Source: Phellopilus nigrolimitatus | Lineage: Eukaryota; Basidiomycota; Agaricomycetes; Hymenochaetales; Hymenochaetaceae | DNA length: 64,000 nt | Assembly: GCA_021029095.1 (NCBI GenBank) | Contig: JAJOHG010000009.1 | Location: 496,001-560,000, forward strand | Reading direction: 5' to 3' | In this document: positions 1-11,440 of the stretch, piece after piece | How the letters are laid out: each line of letters opens with the position of its first letter | Position numbering within the stretch: position 1 is the first letter of the stretch | Program-made: the position numbers and the translations under genes | The notes under the pieces: model-generated | The model's input: only the letters and a program-made list of their open reading frames with translations | Told to the model about the DNA's origin: nothing | Databases searched by the model: none

Positions 1-90
1 AAGCCATTTCTCGAGACTGAGCTCGCCCGACTTCCTCCCGGCTAACCTATCCACCTGTATGTCATGCCCCCCACCTCGGAACTCGCGCAG

Positions 91-600
91 GCCGATGGTC
101 GTGCTCGCGGTGGTCGAAAATCCGCACGCTGCGAGAGGGGTGTCCAGCGGTCATACGGAAGCGCACGGTGCCGAAGTACGCAACCGTCGACATCGTGCTG
201 GCGATTGCAGGGCGCTTCACGCCAGGGAACTTTACGAACTACTTCGACGTGCTCACTCAAATAGCCACATGAGCGCACGGCGTTCCAGTACGCAATGCAT
301 CCAGCAATTTCGGAGCGCTTCACGCCGGGGAACTTCAAGGAGCCGCGAGCGATAGTTCCAGTGAAGAAGATGGGCCGTCGCTTGTGGATCTGCAGATTGT
401 AGGAAGAAAGGATCAGTACGGCGGATGCTGTGAACCCACATGACGGTTTGTTGCAGAGAAAGAAATGCGACATCGAGACGTACATGTGAAAGCACCGGCC
501 AGACGGGATCCATCTCATCAACATCGGAAAGACACCGAAGATCGTGCTTGCGGCGCGCATCATCGCGGCAGCCAAGTTTCTGCCCATTGTGCTTGACCAA
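91..600 (+). pseudogene. Scrambled pseudogene of 40S ribosomal protein S0/uS2 (RPSA family)
   Basis: Two blocks resemble cytosolic ribosomal protein uS2 (S0/SA), but in the wrong order. Bases 91-350 encode, with frameshifts, pieces matching the middle of the protein: VVLAVVENPHA, then a frameshifted RSYG and KRTVPKYA, then AIAGRFTPGNFTNY. A second, partly overlapping piece reads ISERFTPGNFKEPRAIV. Bases about 430-600 then encode the more N-terminal segment with REKKCDIETYM, KHRPDGIHLINIGKT and IVLAARIIAA, interrupted by an in-frame stop. In the functional family the second block precedes the first. The order reversal, stops and frameshifts make this a decayed, rearranged copy. The family assignment rests on remembered conserved blocks (INIGKT, IAGRFTPG, KEPR). 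Confidence 0.6.
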
Positions 601-1040
601 CATTCGCAACCGTGTGGTGTGTATGGTGTGCAGAAGCAGCACGCCCGGGGTCCGTGTTGTGGTGCTCCCAAGGCGACTTGCTCGTGCTCGTGAGATGTTC
701 TTCTTGGCCTTCAGAAACCTGAGGTTGCGCGAGTAAGAGAGAGGGAGGATGCAGAGCGAGAGGCGGGAAGTCGACGGCAATGGCGACGATGAGCAGACGA
801 GAAAAAAAGCGGCACGACAAGAGCAGATGACGTGTCATCTCTTCCCTATTGGGAGTGATCAGCATGATCGGCACACCAAAGTCCTCAAATATTTTGCTAA
901 GTCCGAATAACGACATAATCCATATTTTGAGCGTAGGTCCTTTGCGAGCTGCTTGACCTGCTAGTGTATCTACTCAGCAATCTATGTACATTAGTAGATA
1001 ATAATAATAACTAAATGATAATAACTTAATTAATTGATAT
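601..1040. other. Gene-free stretch
   Basis: I see no convincing coding frame here. The last 90 bases are AT-rich, with short TAA/ATA runs, and form the presumed 3' flank of the KDZ transposase gene. Confidence 0.4.
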
Positions 1041-2454
1041 CTATAAATTCAAATCGAAGTCGTCACCGTCCGACGCCGCCGAGTCAATTGCCCCGCGATC
1101 GTCTTCGCCTTCGTCAATGACGACACTTTCCCCGCCATCTACGATGGCGCCGTCGACGTCTTCTCTGGTGCTCGCATGCTCTTCCGCCACCATCCGCTCC
1201 TCCTTTTCCGTTACACCTGCCAACACACTCACTGCAGCTTGATTCTCATCAAAATCCCTCCCCCCCAGTCCGGTATTGTCGACTTGGACCCGTGCCAATG
1301 CGAGAGTGGTTCGCTTCCTCTTCACGGTTGGGACCGAGCGCGTGGCTTCGCCCGCAATGCGGTAGCGCTCAGGCCAGTCGATCGCGTGTTCGTGTGCGGA
1401 TACGGTCTTGTACCACTTCTCTGCGAAGGACGTCGCAATCGCCTCCCACGTATGTGCCTGCTTCCCCGCGTAGGCGTGTATGCCGCTAACCACTTGCTCG
1501 TGACCATAGACGGGGCCTTCCGAGACGTTACGCAGACTGGCCTGATCTCGCCACCAAGCCGCCTTCCAGTCACAGTACACCAGTGTTCGGCGCATTTCCT
1601 CGACTACAAGCGTGATTTCCTCCTCCCAACGCTCGGAGCGAGCCTGTGCTTTAGCCCATTCAGCACGGATGCCTAATATTTTCATTAGTAGAGAAAAGAT
1701 GAAACGTTAGGCTATGTACGTACCAGCGTCTATTTCTGCGTCCCCCCCCTCACCATTTCGCATTCGAGTCCATATCCATGAGACCTCCCGTCTACCTTCG
1801 CCATGCTGCTTGGATTTTCTTTTTCCATCGTCTTCGCCCTCGTCGATGCCTCGCACGTCTTTGAGGAGAAGAGGCTGCAGCCGCTCGGTCCACTCACCGC
1901 CGGGATTGAGCCTTTCCAAAGCGACGCGAGCGGCGCGATAGCGCTCGGCGGTCAGAGCAATTTTGCTTGTGAACTGAATGATAACGGAGCAAGCGCGCGT
2001 GTTTTCACGCTGACCTACATTATTTATTTTTTTAAATGTTAGCGACGACGATTTGAGACGAAGAAGACGACGGAGTTCAGCAAGACTATCCTCCGCCTGA
2101 GCAAGGCGAAGCCGCGTCTCTTTTTCGAGCAGCTTGAGGCGTGTCGGTAACGCGGACTTTAAATTGTCAGTGAGCTCGGAGGGCAGACAGAGCGGTGGGA
2201 CATCAAGCAGAAGCCGCCTCTCCGCGGACGCGGTGGCCGACGTATCTGCAGAATCAGATGCGGCGGCAGTCAGATCCGCCTCAGCCTGAGCGACTTGGAT
2301 AGCAGCACAAGGCATAAAGACAAGTTGCGCCTTTCGCCACTTCTTGATCTTGCTGAGTAGCGCTGTCTTTCTTTCGTGTAGTGCCGCAGTCTGTATTGTA
2401 TGGGGCTTTGCTTTCTTTGTGGCGACGAGAGCCATAAATGACCGCCTATTAAAA

Positions 2455-2492
<38 letters not shown>

Positions 2493-5218
2493 GGTACTTT
2501 TGAGTAGAACGCGCAGCTTACCGAAGCTCTTCGTGCTCGAGTCCTTTCACTAAAAAGCTGCTTGCTGTGAAGTCATCGGCGGTAGGTGCTCCGTTGGCGA
2601 GTGCCGCTTCCTCTTCTTTTGCGAGTTCTTTCCGTAAGTCTGCAAGTGATGTATCTTTTTTTTTGGATGTCCGAGCATGCGCATGTGCAGTCAAATCACT
2701 TTACTCACACGTATCGGGGTCAGCGTAAGGGTCCGGTGCATGTATTGGGTCGGCCTGCCAGACGTCGACCATTGCTTTCCATTTTGCTACGACAGCCGGC
2801 TCGAACGTCGCGGACAGCTCTTCAAGCTTAGCATGATGCTTCACGTACATCTCTTCGGCCTCTATCAGCTTGCGCAATAGAATAATACCTAGATAGTTAA
2901 TGTGTAATTAGTAATTAGTAAGAAGGATAGTATTCTGAGAAGCAGGCGGATGGAGGGATGGACGATGCGAGGATAGAGAGCGACGTGCAAATGAGGACGG
3001 AAGGAAGTTGATCATATGCGTACCTAAGCCTATGACCTTCCGCCAGTTCCACGCGGACCAGTGGTCGTCGATTGTATCGTGGCGAAAGCCAGGCCCCATC
3101 TCTCGCGTGGCCATTGCTATAGGATTAATATGTGACCAGCCTCGCTCAATTCCTTCACCATCCGTCCGAGCTGAATGTCGTAAGAAATTGAGGGAGTACG
3201 GGCTTTGACAGCGTTCGCCATGCCCCTTGAGGTGGAATTTGGGAACGGCGACGTGAAGGACCATAAAAAAAAACGCGGCCTGTAAATGGAGGGGATATTC
3301 GTGGACGCGCGCGGTAAGTTTTTTGCTCCACTGACAAGCAATATCGTAAGTGACGAGCATGAGCGTAACGAGAGCGCCAACAATGCTGGAAAGGAATATA
3401 TAGTCCATATTGATGTATCTTATACATTCTCAGCGAACCCGAATGCAAAGCGAAGTGAAAAAACGAGTGCAAGTATACCTCTCTCCCTTTTGAAGATCGC
3501 CGACGCCATTTTTTCTTACCATGCCGCTTCGAGCACAGATGACCGCCCCTACCCCAGTAACCAGATAGCCATCATTCAGTCGCGTAGTCGCTTTTTCCAT
3601 CGCTTGAAACGTTGATTCACATGTACCGCGCTATAAATCACCATTGAGTTATTAAACAGTATTAGATAGGGGAAAACGCACCTCTACTTTATGTATATCC
3701 TTCGCATACTGCGCGCGAAGTTCCTCGTGATACGGTACAGGATCAACAAGATATGCCCAACCAGGCCCAAGTGGCGGATCGTTGCTTACACCGCGATCTT
3801 TCGACTTTAGTCGAAAGTTCGCATCGATCGCGAGTACAAGCATATATATCCATCTAATACGCGCATATGTTAGCTAGGGTTCACCCGCAGTGTGCAAAAC
3901 AGCTTACAGCGTAGTAGACGTTTCCCAACCTTCCGGCAAATTCTTCCCTGGATGAGGGCACGCCGGACAGTCCAAAGCGAGCTGCCCATCTTTAGTGCCT
4001 TCGATACCAGAGGGGTCATGCGCCCGACCCGACCGCTTCGCGAGGATCAGATGTCGATAACAGCGCGCGGAGCGCAGAAATTCATCGTAGCGTTTCTAAT
4101 TAAAAGATGTTAGAGTAAATTATACAAAATCTAAATTATACAAGATCTAAATTATCATTAACTCACGGGTAAATTACGAACCCCGGAACCGTCGCTCATG
4201 TGCGCAAGGCCCTGGTAGTAGTCGTGCGCTGACAGTTTTCCCTGTAGCGTCAGTTCGTGGAATTGGTCGAGCATCGCAAACGTGAATGCCGTTCCCGGGT
4301 CTTTTGACGTTGCTGGATACCATCGGACGCGCATAAGCTGATTGCGCTTTTGCCAGCTTCCAGGAGACGCATTACATCCGCAATAGATGATGTTGATGAG
4401 GTGGAACCCGTTCACATGGTAGACGACCAAATATTGTTGAGGCGACGGCGATGCGCACGGCTCCCCTGCGTGACCTAAGTAGACCTTCAGGCCGAGCGAG
4501 CGCAATGTCGATTTCTCCCAAAAAACCCCGTTCCATTTCTACGTGATAATTAGATCAGTTTATAATAGACAATAAACGGAAACTCACTTCGATTCGGTGT
4601 AGCGGCAAATGGGTGTGGGAGTTCACTAGACACGCCTGACAAGTAGACGGCGCGCCAAAGCACTCTACACATCGCCACAGCGCGTCGACGCTTGAGCACA
4701 CGTGGCACGAGCTATTCGCTGCGCAACCGTCGTGCCTGATCAGCTCGTCGAGATATGTCGAGCGGAGGGGAAGCCATTCTAGTAGAATTCTGGCCTAGAA
4801 TAGCATTAGTTGAATTAAAAGAACTCAGAGTCGTTTCTTGACTCACCCTACGCCTTTTTGTTTCCTTGACAGTTGTTTCCTTCTGCATGTGGTCTTCGAT
4901 GTGGCAGTTCTCGAGCTGCTCTGGCAGATCTTCGAACGGATCGTCCCCGAATCCCGCAGAGAAGTCATGATCACGACGATCGTTGGTGATCGGCGGTAGC
5001 TGCGGCGAATCGATTTCGACAAGGTCGTTTAAGTAGGTGGTGCGAAACCCGATGCTCCCTGATTCCAGCTCGCGAACGCGCACGACGCGAGCGGTGGAGG
5101 TGACTGTCGATGGACCGGGCCGGGCGACGACATCTGAGTCCGACTCGGAGTCTTCAATGCGCACGACCTTGATGCGCGACGAGCCCTGCGTGCCATTGTT
5201 TTTTTTTCTCTTGCCCAT
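1041..5218 (-). CDS. KDZ-superfamily DNA transposase with cysteine-cluster (CxC2-type) N-terminus
   Basis: This multi-exon gene encodes a transposase of the Kyakuja-Dileera-Zisupton superfamily, which excises and reinserts its own element. In order it shows an acidic, basic-tailed N-terminus from the ATG at 5218; a cysteine/histidine cluster around 4620-4790 (CHVCSS, WRCVECFG, CQACLVNSH); the block PGSWQKRNQLMRVRWYPAT; an LDCPACPHPGKNLPE motif; DANFRLKSKDRG with PPLGPGWAY; NGVGDLQKGER; TYDIACQW; VPKFHLKGHGERCQ; and RTDGEGIERGWSHIN followed by RHDTIDDHWSAWNWRK. A lysine/glutamate-rich helical tail ends at 1041. Exons join in frame at GT-AG sites, for example KRRR joined to ARILLEW. I saw no premature stop in the chosen frames, so the gene may be intact. 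Terminal inverted repeats and target duplication were not located. Confidence 0.88.
2455..2491. repeat. (ATT)n microsatellite
   Basis: About twelve perfect ATT units lie inside an intron of the KDZ transposase gene, between the exon ending GLEHEELR and the exon beginning with the MALVATKK block. Confidence 0.95.
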
Positions 5219-5340
5219 GAGGTGACACGTCCACGATTAGGATGATGGAGAGAGCGAGCAGACGAAAACTTCAAGTCGTCTTGCTTGTGTGCCATTTCCT
5301 AATTTAGGGAAGGTTTCTTAATTTGTCAACCTTGTGGCAA

Positions 5341-6929
5341 CTATCTGTCCAACCTCTGAGACGGCAATGTACCTCTTGTAAATGCATGCGTCGCTCGGCG
5401 GTACAAGCAAATGAACAAATTCATAATATATTTCGGGAGGATTAAGAGCCATCGCGATCTTCCCCTCAAGCTAAATCAATGGACCGGCATTGAGGACGAG
5501 GAATTCAAGAACCCACATACATGTGAGTACTACTTCTTCTTGCTACGAAGAATCCACGCGAAGCTGACAGCGAAGCACGACAGATCCTCGATCTTTACCG
5601 CCGAGTATACGAAGACCTGCTGTGATTCCTGTCATTCGGACCGCGCGTTGAGCAGGATGTGGTTGGCGGCGCGACCTGCATCGACGTTGTTTTGGATTTT
5701 TGTAAATTGTAATTCGTACACTACGCTACTCAAACCTAGTATAGAGCTTTTGTACACTTTATTTACACCAAATTAAAAAGAACTGTGGTGCCTGCACATC
5801 TGTGCGACTCTCGATGAACAAATAAGCCGTCAGATCAGGTCATTTTAGTGATTTGGTGGCGAAATTGCAGTTTGCTTTCTGAATTCTACATTTTCCTGTG
5901 ATTCAAAAATTCTGGTATTTTAGATATTATATAATTATACATAGAAGAGCATATTTCAGGTGTTAGATAAATACTAAATGAATAGATGTTGAACGAAGCT
6001 ACGTTTGAGCAGCAAAGACACCTCGAGCAAAAAGGATTTTCATAGATGTTCATGCTTTCGGGTTTCACTTTTTGCTTTCTACATACCGATTGACTGAATA
6101 GAATCCGCTCATTTCTTTTGCAATATAATTTATTCAAGTAGCTTAGAGTTTTCCAAGTAGCAGATGTTTTGTGGAGAGTTTAGAAGTATGTGATCTCGCA
6201 ACCTGGCTCATGAAAGCATGAACATCTATGAAAATCCTTTTTGCTCGAGGTGTCTTTGCTGCTCAAACGTAGCTTCGTTCAACATCTATTCATTTAGCAT
6301 TTATCTAACACCTGAAATATGCTCTTATATGTATAATTATATAATATCTAAAATACCAGAATTTTTGAATCACAGGAAAATGTAGAATTCAGAAAGCAAA
6401 CTGCAATTTCGCCACCAAGTCACTAAAATGACCTGATCTGACGGCTTATTTGTTCATCGAGAGTCGCGCAGACGTGCAGGCACCACAATGTTTTTTAATT
6501 GGGTGTAAATAAAGTGTACAAAAGCTCTATACTAGGTTTGAGTAGCGTAGCATAAGATTTACAATTTACAAAAATCCAAAACAACGTCGACGCAGGTCGC
6601 GCCGCGAGCCACATCCTGCCCAACGCGCGGTCCGAATGACAGGAATCACAGCAGGTCTTCGTATACTCGGCGGTAAAGATCGAGGATCTGTCGTGCTTCG
6701 CTGTCAGCTTCGCGTGGATTCTTCGTAGCAAGAAGAAGTAGCACTTCCATGTATGTGGGTTCTTGAATTCCTCATCCTCAATGCCGGCCCGTTGATTTAG
6801 CTTGAGGGGAAGATCACGATGGCTCTTAATCCTCCTGAAATATATTCTGAGGTTGTCCATTTGCTTGTACCGCCGAGCGACGCATGCATTTATAAGGGTA
6901 CATTGCCGTCTCAGAGGTTCGACAGATAG
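5341..6929. repeat. 1.6-kb imperfect palindrome, possible foldback element
   Basis: Bases 5341-6057 and 6211-6929 are inverted copies of each other, differing by scattered substitutions. The unpaired spacer is about 150 bp. The outer ends read CTATCTGTC and GACAGATAG and are bounded on both sides by CAA, a possible 3-bp target duplication. Each arm holds an open frame of about 120 codons, but the arms lack domain similarity that I recognise. The structure resembles a foldback or palindromic MITE next to the KDZ gene. It could also be an inverted duplication unrelated to transposition. Confidence 0.85.
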
Positions 6930-7168
6930 CAATCGGCTCCTCAAGTTTCAAAGTCCTCACGCACGCCATACAGCAAACAGTAGCTTTAGCATATGTAACT
7001 CCTGGTGTGAATTGATAGCGAAAGCGCCAACGCGAACAGTCACCGCGTTTTCACATATTGTCTACAGCATGAGTACGATAAACCCTTTTTTTATGTTGTA
7101 AAAAACACCCTGCATGTCCACGCAAAACAACGGCATCGCACGTTGACCATTAACTCTGTCCATCTTCT
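6930..7168. other. Gene-free stretch
   Basis: Nothing is recognised between the palindrome and the 3' end of the RNase H1-N-like gene. Confidence 0.4.
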
Positions 7169-7930
7169 CTATGGCCTGCTCGTATAACTACAATGATTGT
7201 AGCTCTTTAGTTCTGTATGGGAGAATATGAATAAATACGATGCGGCGGTGGAGGCGGGACTCACACGGTTGAGGATGTTGTTGACGTCTGGGACCACACG
7301 AACGTGGCCGGCACGAACGGCCTCATTGAAGGCTTCCGTCGCCTCCTCTTCACTGTCGTACCCTTTGAAAATAGCGCCGGTGATGCCAGAGACATAGCGA
7401 CCTGCTTCGAGCCTGCAAAAGTATTAGTAGTGTAATAAGTAATTGTATTAGTAGTGTAATAAGTAATTATGTGTAGATACGACTCACCAGTCATTGAAAA
7501 CGCCAGTCCGGAGACCCGCGGTGATCACGTACCACCTCATTTTCTTCTGAGACGAGCTTGGGCCCGCTGAGCTAGGCTCTGCGCATGGAAAGGCCGACGA
7601 GGACATGCCTTCCGCTTTCAGGGCCGTCAGACGATCGCCGGCGGAAGTAAACGTGGCCGCCGCGTCTGGACTTGCAGACGTGAGACCTTGCGCAACGTAC
7701 GTCCTGAGGTCCGGAAAGCCAGGACCATCGCCGCGAGGACCGTTGCCGCTGGTGTAACCATTGTCAATAACAGTACGCATGCCGCGCTGGGCAAAACGCA
7801 AGAGGGACAGCATAAGGAGTAAGGACAAGCGGATGACATCGCCGAAGAGTTCGACAATGTCGGCCTCGTTGCGCTCTATCGCGACGGCCTGCCTGCCCAC
7901 GTCGCGCTTGTCTTCGCTATTTGTCGTCAT
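7169..7930 (-). CDS. Protein with RNase H1 N-terminal (caulimovirus VI-like) domain
   Basis: Two exons are visible. The first runs from the ATG at 7930 through a low-complexity Ser/Ala-rich region to RWYVITAGLRTGVFNDW. After a GT-AG intron at about 7413-7496, the second exon continues LEAGRYVSGITGAIFKGY, then EEEATEAFNEAVRAGHVRVV, and reaches a stop at 7169. The joined WYVI...G...G.F..W...V.G..GA.FKGY...EEA..AF pattern is the small RNase H1 N-terminal fold, which binds RNA/DNA hybrid in RNase H1. Agaricomycetes carry many free-standing copies, often near mobile elements, with unknown function. No RNase H catalytic domain is present. The true start may lie upstream: a short open segment at about 7985-8030 (LNWFEVRLPTQKI) could be an extra exon. 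The second exon could also splice on at a GTGAGT near 7266. Confidence 0.65.
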
Positions 7931-8517
7931 TATTCCTAAGACTCGTGTACAACTTAGTCACTGTTAAAATAAACACTGTTGCACGTACTTGATTTTTTGC
8001 GTGGGTAGGCGGACCTCAAACCAATTCAACTGAAACAAAAAAGTGTTAGGCATATATGAAAGAGAGGGCCGCGGCTAGTGAGAAGTAGATGGGACGTGCG
8101 GCAGAGAGAGGGAAAAGGGAGGGGGGACGGGCTGGGAGAACAAAACAAAGGGGACGTACGACGATGTGGTTGGAGGTCAGAATGGGGCATCAGAAAAAAA
8201 CATTAGTGGGGCTTATAACGACGTACCGTATCACAGATTGAATCGAGCTGGTCGGCCGAATAAACTGTTAGCGACGTACGCGACGTACGCGACGCATGCG
8301 ACACGCACCACATGTTTCCATTCGAATGCGTCGTAGAACGATGGCACCCACAGATCACGCCAAATGTTCCAAATCGAATTTGTATGAGGGGGAATGGACC
8401 TGTAACGCACGCCGGACGTTCCGCATCGACCGCTGGAAAAAAAGTAAGAGCGACAAGATAATTACACTTCGCCTCCCTCCGCGATAACCTCTGTATCGCG
8501 CGCAAACCCCAGGAGTC
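7931..8517. other. Intergenic stretch between divergent genes
   Basis: This region lies between the minus-strand RNase H1-N-like gene and the plus-strand unknown gene. It contains a short GACGTACGC repeat near 8270-8300 and no confident coding frame. It presumably holds both promoters. Confidence 0.4.
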
Positions 8518-11178
8518 ATGACTTGGTCGACCGCGCCCCAGCGGCAGTTCCTCGAGGACTTGTATGCGCAAAAGTTCCTGGATGCGAAGGCGGCGGGATA
8601 CGCGGAAGTCGAAGCATTCCATGAGAAGACCTTTGAGGACTTTACATCACGTTGGCCGATCGAAACTGCCCAGTTCAGCAGTGCCGTCGTCAACTCGGGC
8701 ACGCCGCTCGAGGTACAGCAAAAGAAGACGTCAGCAATGCAAAACGTAAGGAAAAAACTGTTTTGCCTACCTTTGAGACACTTATATGTTCTTTTTTGCT
8801 TATAGCGGCTTCGCGAGTGGTTTAAGAACAAAAATCGACCAAAAAAAACCACCGCGCAGTCGGCACCTGTCCTTAACTTGATCGGAGGGAGCACGAGAAA
8901 GCCCAGGAAACGCATGATGCAGGATATTGAGGCGTACAACAAGTTATACATTAAGGACAATGCAGAGAAGGACCGAGCATATGAGGCCGACTATGCCGAA
9001 CACTCGGCCATATGCAAGGAGCATGGGCTCGAGCCTGTCATCAAAGGATTTTTTAAAAGGGATTGGCTTCGTGACCAATATTGGTCGGAGCCACAAGAGC
9101 TGAAGGACCTGGTCGACTGTTATCGCAAAAAACGCGAAACGGAGGAGCCATCGCCGGGAAGCGAAATTGCCGGGCTCGCAGGCGACAGCGCGGAAAGCGA
9201 CCTCATCAGCACAGAGCGACAGCGCCTTGCCAAGGTCTCCGGAATCCAAAAGTAAGCATTTTTTTACCTGAATAAACCGCCATCTCCTCACGGTGCGCAT
9301 AAAAAGGAAAGTTGACGTGCTTGGTGCGACATTGAAAACCATTGGAAGGGAGCTTGAGGACCAGTTGGGTGCGAAGGGTTTTTTCTTCGTTGCATTGCCG
9401 GAACCTAAAGCCGATGGGAAGCTCGCAATTTTTGAGTACGCGCTGTCCGTCATTGCAATCAACCCGTACTTACTTTTTTTTAGGTGTAGCTTTGGCGTTA
9501 CGGCAGACGCAAGCAAGCAAGATTTTGAGACCTTTCATCCGCAATTTGACGCTCAAGTGCAGAAGGTCGCGTGCTCCTGGGCCTCGAAATGTATTCGTAA
9601 GTGGACAACACTCAACGATTAAAATTAATTCTTATCTTATTTATTATTTATTATTAATTTATTCGTAGCCAAGTCCGTTCGCCAGGAGTTTTCTATGACA
9701 CCAAAACTTGATTTAGACAGCGAGACTGTAAGCGGGGCGACAGGCAGAAACGAAAGGTCGGCACGCACTGATAATACAGATATTTTGAGGGACAATGGTG
9801 ACATCGACTTAGACGACGTCGGCCTCCATAGCATCGATCCGCTCCGTGATGACTCTGAAACCGTCGTAGCTCCTGCCGGAGGCGCAAAGAAGCCCGCAAA
9901 CAAGACGAAGAAAAAAAGCGAACCGAAACTTACCGAACACGAAGTCGAGCGCCTCGAAAGGATTAAGGAAAGGGAGGCACTGATGGAAAGCATTGGCTTG
10001 ACTGGTCCGGATGGCATCGTCGGCCTTTTTAAAGAGAAGCCCAAGCCGAAACCGAGGGCGAAGAAGGCGATGGAGTCGACGGGCGAGCTAGCTGCTCCTC
10101 GCAGGTCATCGCGAAACAAGGAGAATGCGCCAGTCGATGTGCTCGGCGACCCAGATCCAGTTGATGAACGCGACCACTCCGCGCTTTCACCCGACAGACA
10201 CAATGCGCTCGCTCACACGGAGATTGAGGCCGCCTCAACCGAGTCCACGCTCGTATCCAACGTCTCGAGCAGCTCGACTGGCGCGTCCGCCACATCTACA
10301 GCTCCGGGCGGCGTGCCCGCCCCCGTATTTACAAACAACTCGCGCGGCGCAGCTACCACATATTCAGCTCCAAGCAGTGAGCGCGCCGCATCTGCCGCAA
10401 CGAAATACTCGAGCGGGGAGCACGTCGCATCCCCGGCTCTGAGTAGTGGGTCCGTTGCGCCGTCAGAACGAAGTGGATCGCTTGCAGTGCCACTTGCTTC
10501 CGCTGTCCTTGTATTTGATCCAGCTTCGATCACAGATCCGCGCCAGAAGAAAGCGTATGCGTGGATCCCGGAGGCCGAAGAGTTTCTGCGACGTCACATC
10601 AGGGGAGACCTGGCCGACTCATTGATCAAGCACTGGCTTGAGTTTGAATTCCGGTTAGGATTTCCGGTACGTACCCTTATTCTTCTTGCTCGGCCTGCGT
10701 TCTCAGCAAGTATACCAAGGATTCGAGCGGAAGAATACCTAAGCAAGGACGGCCAAGCGTGGTCGACAACTGGTTGAAGCGAGCACGAAACTACAAGAAG
10801 CTGCCCGATGTGCCGCCCGCCTCCAAATACTCTGTTGACTGGGAGAAATGGTACAGAAGCCTTCAGCCTCCGGGTCCCCGCCAGGAGGCTGGCGCATTCC
10901 CGCTCCCGCAGAGCGATGTGCACGGTGACTGGTCTAAGCTGCGGGTAGGAGGTGCGAATGGCGTTTTTATTTTGCTGATAACGCTGGCGTTTTGGTCTGT
11001 CGGTCTTCAAACGCCGGATGACACTGACAAGTACGAGAGCGCCGTCGGCGACGTCCTATGGGTACTGCGCTCCATGCTCACGGGCATGCAGCCGGGGAAG
11101 AGAAAGGTGGACGATATCGACGGTGCTGATGAGGGATCGATGGAAGGACCTTCGCGTCACACAAGAAAGCGTAAGTAG
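8518..11178 (+). CDS. Agaricomycete lineage-expanded protein of unknown function
   Basis: I recognise the general family but know no function. Six exons can be joined: ATG at 8518 to about 8739; 8805-9252; about 9308-9436; about 9484-9595; 9669-10665; and about 10714-11178, ending at TAG. The N-terminal segment (WSTAPQRQFLEDLYAQKF ... RLREWFKNKNR) looks like a helical, helix-turn-helix-like module. The middle is Ser/Ala/Thr-rich and probably disordered, with basic KPKPKPRAKK and RRSSRNKEN stretches suggesting nuclear location. The C-terminal block reads GRPSVVDNWLKRARNY ... SVDWEKWYRSLQPPG ... GANGVFILLITLAFW, then a basic tail. I recall many basidiomycete hypothetical proteins with this order of blocks. 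The last intron uses a CAAG acceptor. Confidence 0.7.
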
Positions 11179-11440
11179 TTTACACTGAGTAGGGAGAAGC
11201 CGTAATACGTACAAGTGCCTTATGTACGACTTTGTCTGGATAATCACGCATTTGTAATGATGCATGTCCTCCCGGGAAGAGCCGATGACAATTGATGTCG
11301 CCTCAACAACGTCCACGTCCATCGTGCTCGCAAGGTCCGCTACTCTCTGTTCTCTACCATCGGACGTCGTCTGTCACGCTCGCCTCGCTATCCACGCAAG
11401 AGCATTACACAGGCGCTGTGGTCGAAACAACAGCTGAACA

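Noticed and set aside
1176..1676. 166-codon plus-strand frame opposite the KDZ transposase
   Set aside because: It is antisense to the conserved C-terminal exon of the transposase and has no domain of its own.
5411..6944. Two open frames of 121 and 149 codons in the palindrome arms
   Set aside because: They are mirror copies produced by the inverted repeat. No recognisable domain or splice structure supports them as genes.
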